A DNA stretch of 64,000 bases from Ephydatia muelleri (Eukaryota > Porifera > Demospongiae > Spongillida > Spongillidae): positions 26,828,015 to 26,892,014 of the forward strand of contig JABACO010000001.1 of NCBI GenBank assembly GCA_013339895.1, given 5' to 3'. Positions within the stretch are counted from its first letter, which is position 1. Every line of letters begins with the position of its first letter. Positions 21,839 to 34,175 of the stretch are shown piece after piece. The translations under genes were made by a program, and so were the position numbers. A model generated the notes under the pieces. It saw only the letters and a program-made list of their open reading frames with translations, was not told the origin of the DNA and ran no database searches.

Positions 21839-22095
21839 ATATGGGACAGTTTCCGCGAAAATTGCCCCACGGTTAAAATGTTATAAAAATGCATCGCGTT
21901 TGAATCGCTATAACGTCCCAACGGATAACGCTATCGACTTCCTATTTTCAACACTTCATAGTGAAATGGTGTAGTATGAAGTGTTGAAAATAGGAAGTCG
22001 ATAGCATTATCCGTTGGGAAGTTATAGCGATTCAAACGCGAAGCATTGTTATAACATTTTAACCGTGGGCAATTTTTGCGGAAACTGTCCCATAT
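21839..22095. mobile_element. Nested foldback, ~123-bp arms
   Basis: Arms begin ATATGGGACAGTTTCCGCG and are inverted at the right end, with about 95 percent identity and a ~12-bp centre. It lies wholly inside the hAT-type element. Confidence 0.85.
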
Positions 22096-22480
22096 GTACA
22101 TGTATTATTTCCTGAAATATTGTCACGGAAGAGTTCACGGTTATGGAGATAATATCGTTAAACACGAGTCTTTTTTCGGGCTACTTGTATAGTGGCAAAA
22201 TTACAACACGACCATAAAATCATTTTGAAATCATTATGTGATCGGAAAGCATATCATTAATGTTCAATCACGCAGTGATTTAATCCTCTCTTAAATTCAT
22301 TTCCTGCATGTGATATGATGCTACAAAAAATGTATTTATCCGGCCGGTCGAGTAAGTGACTTCATGCATGATTTCTTTTCTGGTGTATAACTCATGCCGT
22401 GGAGCAAGCCCTTTCTAAAGGTACAGTCATAGCTAGATACTTCCTTATACCATTTTGGCAACACTCTATTCATGTACATG

Positions 22481-23518
22481 TACCGTAAAGTACCGCGTAC
22501 AAGCCCCCCCCCCCCTCCGCCCCCAACGTGAGACCCTGAAAAAAATGGCTAGTTTTTGTAACGATCGTATCTCCTGAACCATAAACGTTGCGACCTACCT
22601 TTTTCAAAGTCTTGTTGTACTACCATTCCTTTCCTGAAATAATATCCTGTTTGGAATCGCATTGACATGCCTCACGAAAAACAAGGTCTGAAAACATACC
22701 TGGTTCAGAACAGCCATATCGTTTGAACCGCTCATCTCCAAACATGGAATTTCGGTGTATATATCGTACAAACAGCGTACAACACATGCGGCATGTTTTG
22801 TTCCATTTACCTTGTAATTTCTCGCAGTAAACATTAACAACATAGTCAGTCCACATCGCTCCGCCATTTCTTTTTTCCATTGACCAGCCTAGGCCCCATC
22901 CCAAACCATGTCTGCAAGACATATTTGGAATGGAAATCGGGGGGAGAGCGCTAATGAGATCGTATTCATAGCCCTGCTAAACTGAATTTCCTATTTATAG
23001 CTCGCATCTGTGTACACTCCTGTCTGCATTCTGAATGTAACTGCCGCTTCATTTACATCTCGCATTAGTGAGGTAATGTCGTGCAGACATGGTTCGGAAT
23101 GGGGCCTACTAGGTTGGTCAATGGAAATAAGAAATGGCGGAGCGATGTGAACTGACTGTTGTTAAAGTTTACTGCAAGAAATTACAAGGTAAATGGAACA
23201 AAAACATGCCGCATGTGTTGAACGCTGTTTGTACGATATATACACCGAAATTCCATGTTTGGAGATGAGCGGTTCAAACGATATGGCTGTTCTGAACCAG
23301 GTATGTTTTCAGACCTTGTTTTTCGTGAGGCATGTCGATCCGATTCCAAACAGGATATTATTTCAGGAAAGGAATGGTAGTACAACAAGAATTTGAAAAA
23401 GGTAGGTCGCAACGTTTATGGTTCAGGAGATACGATCGTTACAAAAACTAGCCATTTTTTTCAGGGTCTCACGTTGGGGGCGGAGGGGGGGGGGGCTTGT
23501 ACGCGGTACTTTACGGTA
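22481..23518. mobile_element. Nested foldback, ~440-bp arms
   Basis: Bases 22481-22920 are inverted at 23078-23518 around a ~157-bp spacer, with roughly 90-95 percent identity by eye. Outer ends read TACCGTAAAGTACCGCGTAC. Each arm has a short open frame (for example GCSEPGMFSDLVFREACQ on the left arm), but stops and frame changes differ between arms, so coding is unlikely. Confidence 0.85.
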
Positions 23519-23534
23519 TGTACCAATGTACAGT

Positions 23535-23536
<2 letters not shown>

Positions 23537-23574
<38 letters not shown>
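23537..23574. repeat. 38-base C run
   Basis: An uninterrupted C run just outside the larger foldback and inside the hAT-type element. Confidence 0.95.
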
Positions 23575-23788
23575 ACGGGCCGGCCTCCCCCCTCCCGCGC
23601 CCTATAGCGTTTGTTCTTGTGTCGCCACCCCAACGACGCAACCTCAACTCAACTTGCATGAAAATTGTGTGTATTTGCTCGATGAATATACTTAAAAAAT
23701 ATCGCGATACAATATCGCGATATTTTACTCATATCGCGATATAGGCGATATCGGCTAAAGACCATATCGCGGCAGCACTGCTTGTCAC

Positions 23789-24973
23789 ACGCGAGTTGCG
23801 TGCGGGCACACGCAACTCGCGAGCGTGAAAGTTGTCACGCGCGAGTAACTTGCGAGTGACCAAGTCAGTTCTCGTGAGTATAAACTTGCGAGTGAACAAG
23901 ACAGTACTCGCGCGAGTAACTTGCGAATGAACTATAGCGATACCGAATTCAAGTGTCTATTTACAATTTCCATCCAGACGCAGCTTGGCACACCGTGACA
24001 TGCGTGCGCACCAGTCTTATTACCATGACAGCTTTGTCTAGGTATCTTTTCCATTATGTAAGGACTGGGAACCCAAAGACCTTATAAACACCTCCCTGTA
24101 TCAAATTAGGGGCAGCTCATGAACACAGGCACAATGTGACCTAGTTCCTACCAACAGTCTCCATGTCCAGGACGGGTTTTGGGTTGTACTGATGTCATGC
24201 TGCCTGTCAGCTAAGACAGGGCATGAAACGTGTGCATGAACATAGGGCATACCGGCCAATGGTATTGTTATTGTATTGATAGCAATGTCAGGAAAACACT
24301 CAGGAACACTCTCCCAATGTTCCTGAAGCTTTTTGTATTGGCATCAGTCTTGTTACCATGACATAGAAGCTTTCCATTATGTAAGTATTTATTCATCATG
24401 AAATGTAATTCCTTCAGTCGTTAAATTTGATTCAGCTGGTCATGATAGCGCACACACATGTACTGCGTGTCAAGAAGGGTTTTCGAACTGTGAGTCTGTA
24501 CGTCCTAGAGACGTATACATACGAGCTCCAGTTATACATCTATATAGAGCGCAACATCACGATTCCATAACCTATTCTGAAGGCAATGCAACCATTCAAC
24601 CATACATGTAACAATTATTTGCATATCTGCATTACAGTGAAGGACCGGGCAAGTCTTGTACTCTATGTCACGTGACTAAAAGCTAAAGCGTATTTTTAGC
24701 TAGCTTCATTGCCGACGCGGAACTGAAGTATTGCACCAATCTACCGGCATACAGGTTGCATTCGTTCGAACAGACGTAGGCGTGTGCGCACGCGCATGCA
24801 CACTCACGAGTGGCATATGCATACAGTACTAGTCTGACTCAGATGCACGCGCGCACACTGCTACATCTGTCCATCAATTGTGTGCATGTGTATATATCAT
24901 ATTCATCGAACAGCCGCACACAGATCACATCATGGACACGCGCAGTTTAATTTGTGTCTGTGTGCATCTGCGC
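23789..24973. other. CGCGAGT micro-repeats, then spacer
   Basis: From 23789 to 23940 variants of CGCGAGTAACTTGCGAGTGA recur in both orientations. At 24020-24062 and 24348-24386 a ~45-bp segment ending TTCCATTATGTAAG is repeated. No gene seen. Confidence 0.6.
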
Positions 24974-24980
24974 GTGTGTG

Positions 24981-25035
<55 letters not shown>
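24974..25035. repeat. (GT)n microsatellite
   Basis: About 30 GT units with one TT interruption. Confidence 0.95.
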
Positions 25036-25039
<4 letters not shown>

Positions 25040-25554
25040 CGTGACTGCTACTTGATAGATGTGATGTGTAAGGTTACCACAATCATTACACTCTCTCAAC
25101 AGATGATGGTGAATATCATGAAGGCATCGCTGTCTTCATTCCTACCTTTGGCCAACACTTTGCGTATTATTATAGAACGTTGGATGGATATTGCATTCCA
25201 AGCAGAGCACTCTTGTTATGGGAGCAGGTGTGATTATGTAATGTGAGTGGCATGTTATTGGTTACACTTTTTATACTTCGACAACTCGTTAGAGCTTTGG
25301 GTGTGATGGTTTGCATGTACATGCAGACTCTGAAGTTGCAATCTAACTGAGCGCTTTTCTTCATGGGAGGGTGTGTTCAAAGAGATATGATGTGATTCTA
25401 ACATGTGAGTGAATTTCTATCCATGAGATCATTTTATACAGACCCTGGAACTACTGAGAAGCTCCAAATATGCTGCTTTGAAGACCTAGAAATGCAGATA
25501 GAATAGGGGACATCCATGTCCTCTGTCCTGTGCACTTGCACACAACACACACTG
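25036..25554. other. No gene seen
   Basis: Spacer between two dinucleotide arrays. Confidence 0.5.
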
Positions 25555-26101
25555 TACCTACACACACATACTCACACGCGCGTACACACACATACATACA
25601 TCTACACATACATACACACACATGCACACACACATGACACACACACACAACACACGCACACAACACACATACACAGATACATACACACGACACACACACA
25701 CATGACACACACACATATGCACACACACACGACAACACATGTACACACATGACACACAAACGACACACACATATACACAGACATGCACATACACACACGA
25801 CACACACACGACACACACATGTGTGTCATGTGTGTGTGTGTCGTGTGTGTGTGTCGTGTGTGTATGTGCATGTCTGTGTATATGTGTGTGTCGTTTGTGT
25901 ATGTGTATATACACACACACACAACACACACACAACACACACAACGCACACACCACACACACACAACACACACACAACACACACACAACACACACACAAC
26001 ACACACACAACACACACACAACACACACACACAACACACACACGAGACACATGACACACACATACACACACATATGCACACACACGTACACACACACACA
26101 A
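25555..26101. repeat. Compound CA/CACGA array with internal inversion
   Basis: About 550 bp of CA-rich sequence. From 25754 to 25827 it reads CA/CGACAC, and from 25828 to 25900 the inverse GT/GTCGT. All long open frames here (TH or CV repeats) are artefacts. Confidence 0.95.
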
Positions 26102-26610
26102 GTACTGTTCTATTACATTTCATAGTGTCATGCAGCTGTTTTGTATGGTATTCAACCAATGACTTTCAATGCAGCTGGAATGTAAACAAGCCACATCATG
26201 ATACTTACATGTAAGCTCATTTAACAGAACGACTGATTCTGAAATGAAACAATAAATTATAGTATTTATCTGGCACGAGGCACGTCTGGAGAATAGTACC
26301 CTGAGTAACTAATGCTATGCCTCATATTACCACTTCGATAATAGTAGGAAAAAACAGCACAATGGTACACTTCTTCATATCATTTGTTTTTCCATTATAT
26401 AGACTTTTCTGGTTCAGGGCCTTCGAACAGTATCATTTTAGTTTAACTGCGCGCTCTTGACCATTAATGGTCCTCAAGGTATCAATTGAAAATATAAAAG
26501 AACCCTATAGCTAGGGAAGGATAATAATAATAATTAATATAACCGTTAAGTGTATTAAGACACAACATGTTAGCAAACATTTGATAGTTACTGAATACAC
26601 ATTCCAGGTC
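26102..26610. other. No gene seen
   Basis: AT-rich spacer. Confidence 0.5.
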
Positions 26611-26780
26611 CCCGCTTGGCAGGGGCGGATTTCATGAACTGATGAAAAACAGCCCTGGTGGAGTACATAAAATCTGGAGGGAAGGAGGGGTTTGTTTGTA
26701 TATGTCGACCCCCCCCCCACACACCTTACCCCCGGATCCGCAACTGCAACTTGGGTTACGTATGTAACCCAAGTTGCAGT
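26608..26780. mobile_element. GGCGGATCC-type repeat plus palindrome
   Basis: CCCCGCTTGGCAGGGGCGGAT starts the unit at about 26610, and the inverse of this phrase is found at 43496-43516. The unit ends near 26738 with a C run and CCGGATCCGC. A 17-bp-arm palindrome (26743-26759, 26764-26780) follows directly. Confidence 0.6.
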
Positions 26781-27072
26781 CTACAATGACTCCTTTATCA
26801 ACGAAGAGGAACTCAAACACATACACTCTGTACATAGGTACATACAGCTAGATGTAGCGTCCTACATGTATGTGATGCTCTGTGTACTTACATGTACATT
26901 GCATGCACACACAAATATACACACACATACACACACAAACACACTGTTACACATGTCTAATAATGATGGTATACATAAAGACACACATTTTCTGTCTCTT
27001 TGCACATGTAGGTCTATTCCACATATGCCAGGCTATGCAATTTTGATGTATTCCGCATATGCACATGCATTT

Positions 27073-28613
27073 TTGAAGGCCACTGATTTAGAGAGTTTCC
27101 TTTGAGACATGACAACAACTGCTCATAGGTAATGTAGCAACATGTAGGCGCTGTAGTGTCCCACTGGTTTTTACCCTCGGAGACAAATTAAAGGACAAGT
27201 GCCATTGTTATTATGCAAGAGATTTTTTTTCCTTAGAGTGGTTCAGGACTGAAAAAATGATTTTAACCGTTAACTTCCACCTTATGTCTGTGTAAACTTA
27301 CCAAAGAGGGGAGGCCTGACCTAGCATGATAGGGGGAAAAAATCATTGCCAGAGGCCAATGCAGGAGCACCCTTCCAAATATGGATAAACTTACTGTACC
27401 TATACCCCTAGGCCATGTACAGTTCAACATTAGTTATCAAAGGATTCAACTTGTGCACAACTCGTGAGTCCAAAACCAACTGATAACAACAATAGTAACG
27501 AAACTAGAAGTATGTATCAATGTTAATAAATGTCAAAGAAACAGTTATTGAGTAGAAAATAGACAGAGCCATCTTGTTTTCTGCTGCCGGAGAGTGCCAA
27601 TGCACACATCACCATGGAAGTGTTCTTTGCAGAGGCTGCAGCAAATTATAGTGATGTCTGGTAGTTGTGGCATCTTGAGGACTATATATATGTTATATTG
27701 AAAGTGTGAAAGATGAGCAAACAACAATGGCACATTTGCTACACAGTAACTGTTAAAATACATAATTATATTACAAAATCATGCATCATTATCATATATA
27801 TGCATTGTGCAATGGGGCCACCAAAACTTTTATACAAATAATTTTTCTCTTGTGGGACAGAACCTAAACGAAATTAAATGTGACCCTAACACTTATATAA
27901 CCATGCAGCTTGCCTAACTGGATTGTAGTGGAGAAACAGATGGAGTGAACTGTGGTGAAGTGACTGGTGGAATGGACTGCAGTGGAAAGGTTGGTGGAAA
28001 GGACTATCAGCAGTCACTGACCATACTCATCAGTATGTCTGTGTAAATTTACTGCAAGGCCCTGACCTACTGCAATGATAGGGTAAGTTTAATAGTATTC
28101 ATCGCCATTGGCATGCAACCTCTCTTCATCAGCACAATTTTTGCATGTCCCATATGCATGTTGCTTTAGTTGAATGCAGAGTATGCACTCATCAGATTGC
28201 TGTTCCCAGCCCTTTCACGATAAGTACAAAGTACATATTGTGCCCTTCTGTAGGAGTATTTGTGCACTCATTTAATTCCCTGAACACAGCTAGTGTGAGA
28301 TGCAACACTGCTTGATGAAAGAAGATGTGCCAGGCAGGAAGTGTAAGGTGATTTATATATTGAAGTGTGCTCCTGCATTGGCCTCTGGCAATGATTTTTT
28401 TTCCCTATCAGGCTAGGTCAGGCCTCCCCTTTGGTACGTTTACATAGACATAAGGTGGAAGTTAATGTTTAATATCATTATTTCAGCCCTGAACCACTGT
28501 AAGGAAAAGGACAAAACCACTAAAAAGACAGTTCTTTAATTTGTCTCATTACCTACTGTATGAGCAGGTGTAGTCATGTCTCAAAGGAAACTCTCTAAAT
28601 CATTGGCCTTCAA
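27073..28613. mobile_element. Inverted-repeat element, 250-300-bp arms
   Basis: 27073-27370 and 28367-28613 are diverged inverse copies; for example GAGTTTCCTTTGAGACATGA and GCCAGAGGCCAATGCAGGAG both recur inverted. The ~1-kb centre shows no transposase. It contains one copy of a ~95-bp segment (28249-28335) that recurs just outside at 28657-28752. Confidence 0.7.
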
Positions 28614-29335
28614 GAGGTGTGCTTCATATCATGCTACTGATTGAAATACCTTTTTGTAGGAGAATCTGTACACTCATTTAATTCACTGAATACAGCTAGT
28701 GTGACATGCAACGCTGTCTTGCCTCTGCTTGATGAAAAAGGATGTACCAGGCGAATGTGCCGGAACAATAATTACATTTTCAAGACTAGATGGTTGCTTT
28801 ACATATTGTACTAACTGAGCTATTATTGTAGTTAAAAGTGAACATTCCGTTACACTAGTAAATTTGGTACAGGCAGCTTGCCTGGGCCTAGGAATCCACT
28901 AGCAGAACGTGCCCCCCAGGACAAAATTCGATAGAGGATTGTATCCGCGAGGAGACAATTGTAGGGGGGGGGACAAAATCCGCTATGACACCGAGGTTAA
29001 GCCCGTATCTGAAATCAGTACACTTTTTTCCTACGAAGATGCGTAGTTTGATTCGTTTGGAAATAGCTGAGGTTTAAATGTGCTAATTTACACACACTTG
29101 CTGACACGAGTCTCTTTACCTGTCTACGAATTCAAGAAGGTTGGGGAGGGGCGGCTTTTCTCTCGTACTCAGACCTAATTATGTTAGCATGACCTTAACT
29201 CACACTCTGATAGTATGCTTCATACATGTATATGTATATATGAATCACTTCCTGGCATACACGAGATTGCGTTCCACTGTACTTCTGAAGAGTCAAGCCA
29301 TGTGTGAGATAGAGCTTGTATACCTTTGCTTGAAA
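28614..29335. other. No gene seen; duplicated ~95-bp segment
   Basis: 28657-28752 repeats 28249-28335 (TTTAATTC.CTGAA.ACAGCTAGTGTGA). The remainder is spacer with a short G run at about 28963. Confidence 0.5.
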
Positions 29336-29730
29336 CATTAACTTCTTGACATAATTCATGTTCAGCATGAGTGACAGGCTTCAATGCGTTCCTAATAGGG
29401 GAGATGAGCATCATTCCACCGGATGATGAGATGCCAACTGAGGTGACATCTGTACGGTTCTCTCCATCCACCAGAGTTTGAATGACCTGGTCTTGGGGAG
29501 CCAGGATAGACTTGAGACTGAACGCCTTCTTCACCTCAGCAATCACATTTCATATTCCAATTAGGAAACAACATTCTTACCCACATTCTTGCCCATGCCT
29601 TGATGCCTCTAAATTAATAAACACTGTCTCGATCCGATTCATGATATGAGGATCAAAATCGCTCGTACGTCGCCCTTGCCGCCTTTTCACAAGCCTCACC
29701 TTAATAAGATCTGTGGCCAGGGTTATCCTG
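29336..29730 (-). CDS. Two candidate exons of an unrecognised gene
   Basis: The upstream exon (about 29577-29730) follows an acceptor CCTAGGCAG. It reads ITLATDLIKVRLVKRRQGRR and DPHIMNRIETVFINLEASRH, ending at a GTAAGA donor. The next exon (29336-29542) reads VKKAFSLKSILAPQDQVIQT then LVDGENRTDVTSVGISSSGG. The first is strongly basic. No domain is recognised. It may be the cytoplasmic part or neighbour of the membrane-protein gene upstream on the same strand. Phase across the short intron was not settled. Confidence 0.35.
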
Positions 29731-30452
29731 CCTAGGGGTCTGTTGTGTTTTGAGAAAGCCTTTGCACACTGCTTTCATCTCCTAAAGAGCTAAAGAGCCC
29801 ATTGCAGGCCTCAAGTTGTATTTATGCTTTCGCAATTATGGTCTGGGGACTGAACTAACGGTTCGCAGTACAGTTGCAAGCTATTTTGCTACATAGATAT
29901 GAATGTGGGCCCTTTTTTTATGTACACTGAAGTCTCCTGGGAATGGCAGATGCGATACAATGCATGGGCCTCAGTACTACGACCGTTAGAAAAATGAAAA
30001 CGATCACTCTATAAATCTGTGATGTCACGCAAAGCCACTTGTAGCTGACGTCTATAATTATGTTCTGCACTTGGCGGGACAACTAATGCTGCACAGCTGG
30101 TTTGAAAGACTGACGGACCCCTTCGTAATAATAGCAATACAATACTATTGGACGGATCCATCCAGACACGACTTCGAAAGACTATTTAAACAGTCCTTGG
30201 CTTCATTGATGTAAAGCGAGGAAAGGAGATGCAAGCGGTGTAGCTTCAGTTTCACTTACTGTTTGCAGGAATTGAACCTATTACGCATTGTTAGCTATAT
30301 AAGAGATGCTTATATTTAGTGACTGATGCAGTGATCGAAATACTAATCTTTCGCTGCAAGAGCTATTATTCGTTTTTGCTATGTTTTAAACTGCAGCCAA
30401 TAATAGACTATACAGATTTGTAATACCCTAGTCTTGCTAGTTCGACTCGAAC
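29731..30452. other. No gene seen
   Basis: Spacer or intron between two minus-strand exon groups. Confidence 0.45.
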
Positions 30453-31766
30453 TTAATGGATTAAATATACCCACACAACACACCCAGCGATACACACAAT
30501 CACTGCTCCAGTCAATCTGAAAAGAGATATTTGCACGCTAAAGGCTCTAGGCATGAGAATACAAGTCCTTTCTTTTAAAACACTTGATTTGATGCACCTA
30601 ACTCACCGTGAATATCTGACTGATAATCATTCCAGCAAAGACCAAGTTCAGTTGATAATCCTGGTGGTTATAGTTCACAAGTTCTCCAATGTAGTAAAGT
30701 ATGAATCCACCTGCTGAGATGTATAGCTGCTGATAAACATGAAAGTCTAAATTTATGGTAAAGGAATTTCTGATACACGTAGCTCATTGTACACCCCACA
30801 AACCAAACCGATACTTGGTTCCATACAGTATACAAGCACTTCGCGCATATGAAAATACGGCATATTCACTGTACTAGCAATGATGTCATCCACCAGAGCT
30901 GCGGTCAGGGTACGAAACTATATTTAGTGTTCATTTATCAATAAGTTCATTTGTAGCCCAAAACTCATGAGAGTGATAGCTGATACAAATGTAATTGTGC
31001 TAGAAATACCAACAGTTGCTTGGCAGCACAATGAATAGACCTCCCGTGTCTGCGTGGTGCTAACATTCCTTCCTGCAAGCGGGAAGTACAATGAGAAGTG
31101 TATAAATGCAAGGATACGATAACCATCAGAACGTAGTGGGCATTGGCTTGAAGCAATAAGACCACGCGTAATAGACACAAGATGAATACCAACGGACCGG
31201 CCACAACGCAGTACCAGAATGCAAATAACCATGGTTGTGGTGTGGATGATGGTCTGAAAATGCCAAATATAGATTGTTTGATCAACTTGTTATGAAATAA
31301 GATAACAGTATACCTGAGAAGAGTTCCCCATCCTATGATATAGATTATGTATCCAATGGCAAACACCAAGAGGGAACCTAGAGAAACCTACAAAATAATT
31401 GTATATACACAGGATGAGATCTTGCACGCTCGTATGCAAGACTAGCGCATTTCCAATCATACACACATGTATATACTGAACTAATAATACATATTTTTGA
31501 ACTGTAACATCACCTTTCGCGCAATTCCCTTCAATGAAAATATGGTCATCTTTGCAAACTGGCAGTGAAATGTTTCTTCTAATTTGGAAGGGTGCAAACA
31601 TATGGCCATTTTTTATTACGCACCTTTTATATACGTCCTTCAAGTACATTCCATATTGCGCAAGCAGCCGGCCAGTCATCCGCATCGTGTCGTGCATGCA
31701 GGATGAATTCTTTAAGTATCGTATCCTTTCGGGAAAACACGACAGGTCAGGAATTTCCTTTCGCAA
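30453..31766 (-). CDS. Candidate multipass membrane protein gene (partial, spliced)
   Basis: Exons along the minus strand: about 31514-31766 (soluble, six Cys, PDLSCFPERIRYLKNSSC); 31314-31377 (membrane segment LLVFAIGYIIYIIGWGTLL); from 31253 (PWLFAFWYCVVAGPLVFILC, then LLRVVLLL); 30607-30729 (AGGFILYYIGELVNYNHQ and LNLVFAGMIISQIF); and 30453-30516 (LTGAVIVCIAGCVVWVYLIH and stop). Splice sites are canonical, and the first two junctions keep phase. The third exon needs a one-base frame change near 31130 to continue as YRILAFIHFSLYFPLAG, and the last junction is also off by one. The layout suggests a Cys-rich extracellular N-terminus and about six to seven membrane spans. No family is recognised. 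The N-terminal exon is missing. Confidence 0.45.
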
Positions 31767-33126
31767 CCCTTAAACCTTTTATCATGATTTTAAACTAACG
31801 TCCTACAAATACACCAACAGTACATGTAGTTTCATGTCTTTCTCTCGTGAAATTACATATTTCATTTGCTACAGTTGCGCAACAAATGTAAATGGGTTGC
31901 AAATATGAAAATCATATTTGCAACACAGTTGATGAGTTGAATTAGATTTATATTTGACTCGGGGTGTGGCATATATTGTACTGTAAATCCATTTTACATT
32001 TACTGTTGCATTACTTCATGTTTGCTTGCATGCGCAATTTCAGCCTTTGTCGACTTTAGAAGAAGGATACGTACACAGGTACAGTCAGCGGCTGGCGGAA
32101 GGTATTTAAGATTTGGGAGGGGGCTCTAAAAGCGAAATAATCAAATTCATGAGATACAGCAGCAGGGGGGCGGATACAGGGCTATTTGTTGACCTGCCAG
32201 GCTTGGCCTTTAATTTCATTTCCTTTCATCATTACAACCCAATATTTCCATCGACCATTGAGCCTTATCACCTTTAAAAGAAATAGTATGTGCATTAATT
32301 ACAGAAACTTGCTTTTTTTAGTGTTTGCACATTTCCACTGCTTTGATGACAGTCAAGAGCTCAGTGATGCTTTTCAAGCTCTTTATCTCAGTTGCCAAAC
32401 ATAATAGAGCTGTATGCTGCAATGTATCCCTTTTCTAGTTTGCATCCATTTTCTTGCTCTGCAAACTCCAAATCTTCTTTTGTTTGACAAGCTCTTGAAG
32501 TGCATGTCTGTACTGTACAGACCATCTTGTTGTAAGTGAGCCAGTTGCAAGTCTAGACTGTGGCATGCATCTCAAAAAATGAAAGCAGTTTATGGAAAAT
32601 CCCTTGGGTAATGTGGAGTCCTGGAATGCAAACCTGAAGTATGCACTAATGTGTATTGTCTATTGTTTCTCTGTGAGAGCAGGTTCACGAGCACCAATGT
32701 TGTAGTGTTGGGCATACTATATATTCCCAACAAGTTTCAAGAATCGATATCATTGGTAATCACTGATGATGTTTTGCAGTGACCGTACTTCATAACAATT
32801 TGTACTTGGTGAGATAAACTCAGCAAAACTAATGGGATTTTATAGTTCTCTTATGATCCTTTAAAGCAGACCAATGGGATAAACCCAGCATAAGATGGGG
32901 AACGTATGCAAAGCATAAAAACAAGAACACATGCGTACATTATTCTCAGAGCAATCGCAAGAATATAAATTCTCATAGGAGATAACTTCGTTGTTATTAT
33001 TGTACAGATGAATGATCATGAACTATTTGCAGAGGTGGATCAGGGGTCTTCTGCTTTTTTTGACTGGGTCCCCATGCCTCCCTGAACCCCTCTGCCTGCG
33101 TGCCCCCTTTGCTTTCTCCGCTTCCG
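31767..33126. other. No gene seen; possible GGCGGAT repeat
   Basis: AT-rich spacer. 32090-32182 carries GGCGGAAGG and GGGGCGGATACAGG ends resembling the GGCGGATCC repeat. Confidence 0.45.
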
Positions 33127-33158
<32 letters not shown>

Positions 33159-33175
33159 ACCCCCCAAAAAAAAAA
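33024..33175. mobile_element. Repeat with 32-base C run
   Basis: Starts AGAGGTGGATCAGGGGTC, resembling the GGCGGATCC repeat start, and runs into C32 (33127-33158), ACCCCCC and A12. Confidence 0.5.
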
Positions 33176-33739
33176 AACTGGGTGTACACTGTACAGTAGT
33201 ATCAGTCTATAATTCTGAAGTGACGCCTCATTATAGCCACCCAATGTTTCAAAGCTTACCATGACTCACCAGAAACTGAAAATCAAAATTAAACTCACGC
33301 ACTGTACTTAATTTCTTAGCATGCCCACTCTATACGCATAGTCTACATGACACATAAACAATACGCGCTGGTCGTTTATGTAAGGTCACGCGGCACGTAT
33401 TTTGGAGGGGCTATTACAAAATAAGACGACGTTAACTTCTGGACAAAATTGGAAGGTAAGCATACTACGGTAGTGATCGGGAGGCATGTGGCAATACCTA
33501 TTTACGAACGACGCATTTTCTATCACCACGAACAAGCGGAGCGTATTTCATGAATAATCGATACTAGTTGTAGTTTCATTAGTATATGTACATGTGCATG
33601 TATATGTACCTGGTACACGATAATAGGTATATGGTTTATCATATATAGCAAACACCCAGTGTTGCAGTATGGAGAGCCTGTGTACTAAGAAGCCAAACAA
33701 ATGCACAAAAATTTCTCGCCTTTTCCCGTATATCCGATA

Positions 33740-34175
33740 GTATCCGAAAAAGGTCATCCATCAGGGCACGAGGAAAAAAGAACCCCAAATTTTCCCGTAT
33801 ATTTTAGAATCCGGAAAGTTTTGGCCTCTTTGGAAAGGGTCATCATTAGGGCACGAGGCTTAACGAGGCTCCCAAATTACCCGACTTATCCCGTATATCG
33901 TCCGTATCCGGAGAGGGTCATTCCACCAGGGCATGAGACCCCCAAAATTTCCGCATATTTTAATATCCGGACAAATTCTGGCCTCTTTACGGGAAGGGTC
34001 ATTCCATCAGGGCACGAGGGAAAACCCGAGATTCAAAAATTTTAATATCCGGAAAGTTTTTGTACTCCTTTCGAGTATACGGAAAGGGTCACCCATCAGG
34101 GCACGAGGCACTTATTCCATATACGTTGCATTTCCGAACCAAAATGGGTCGCCCCATCAGGAACGAGGATTTTGG
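33740..34175 (+). repeat. Six degenerate ~80-bp repeats
   Basis: The motif GGTCATCCATCAGGGCACGA or a close variant begins at about 33752, 33837, 33916, 33997, 34086 and 34146. Between copies lie variants of TTTCCCGTATATTTTA and ATCCGGAAAGTTTTGGCCTC. A plus-strand frame stays open over 33701-34045 and reads repeated VYFRIRKVLASLERVI-like peptides, but the spacing (60-89 bp) does not keep frame. Confidence 0.75.

Larger units (their letters stand above)
21543..23788. mobile_element. Non-autonomous hAT-type element with nested foldbacks
   Basis: The left end at 21551 reads CAGGGCTGCCGCGA and the right end at 23780, inverted, reads CAGTGCTGCCGCGA (13 of 14). The exact 8-bp duplication CTTGTCAC flanks both ends (21543-21550, 23781-23788). 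Terminal sequence and duplication length fit the hAT superfamily. Subterminal ATATCGCG motifs are clustered at both ends, as transposase-binding sites often are. No transposase frame is inside. Instead it contains two foldbacks and long C/G runs. Confidence 0.85.

Noticed and set aside
22604-23412. Mirrored 70-100-residue frames in the large foldback
   Set aside because: The two arms carry different stops and frame changes, and the peptides show no domain. Open by chance.
25558-26214. Many 80-185-residue frames of CV or TH repeats
   Set aside because: Products of the CA/GT array.
33740-34175. CRISPR-like repeat-spacer structure
   Set aside because: Cores vary, spacing ranges 60-89 bp, spacers are related to each other and no cas genes exist.
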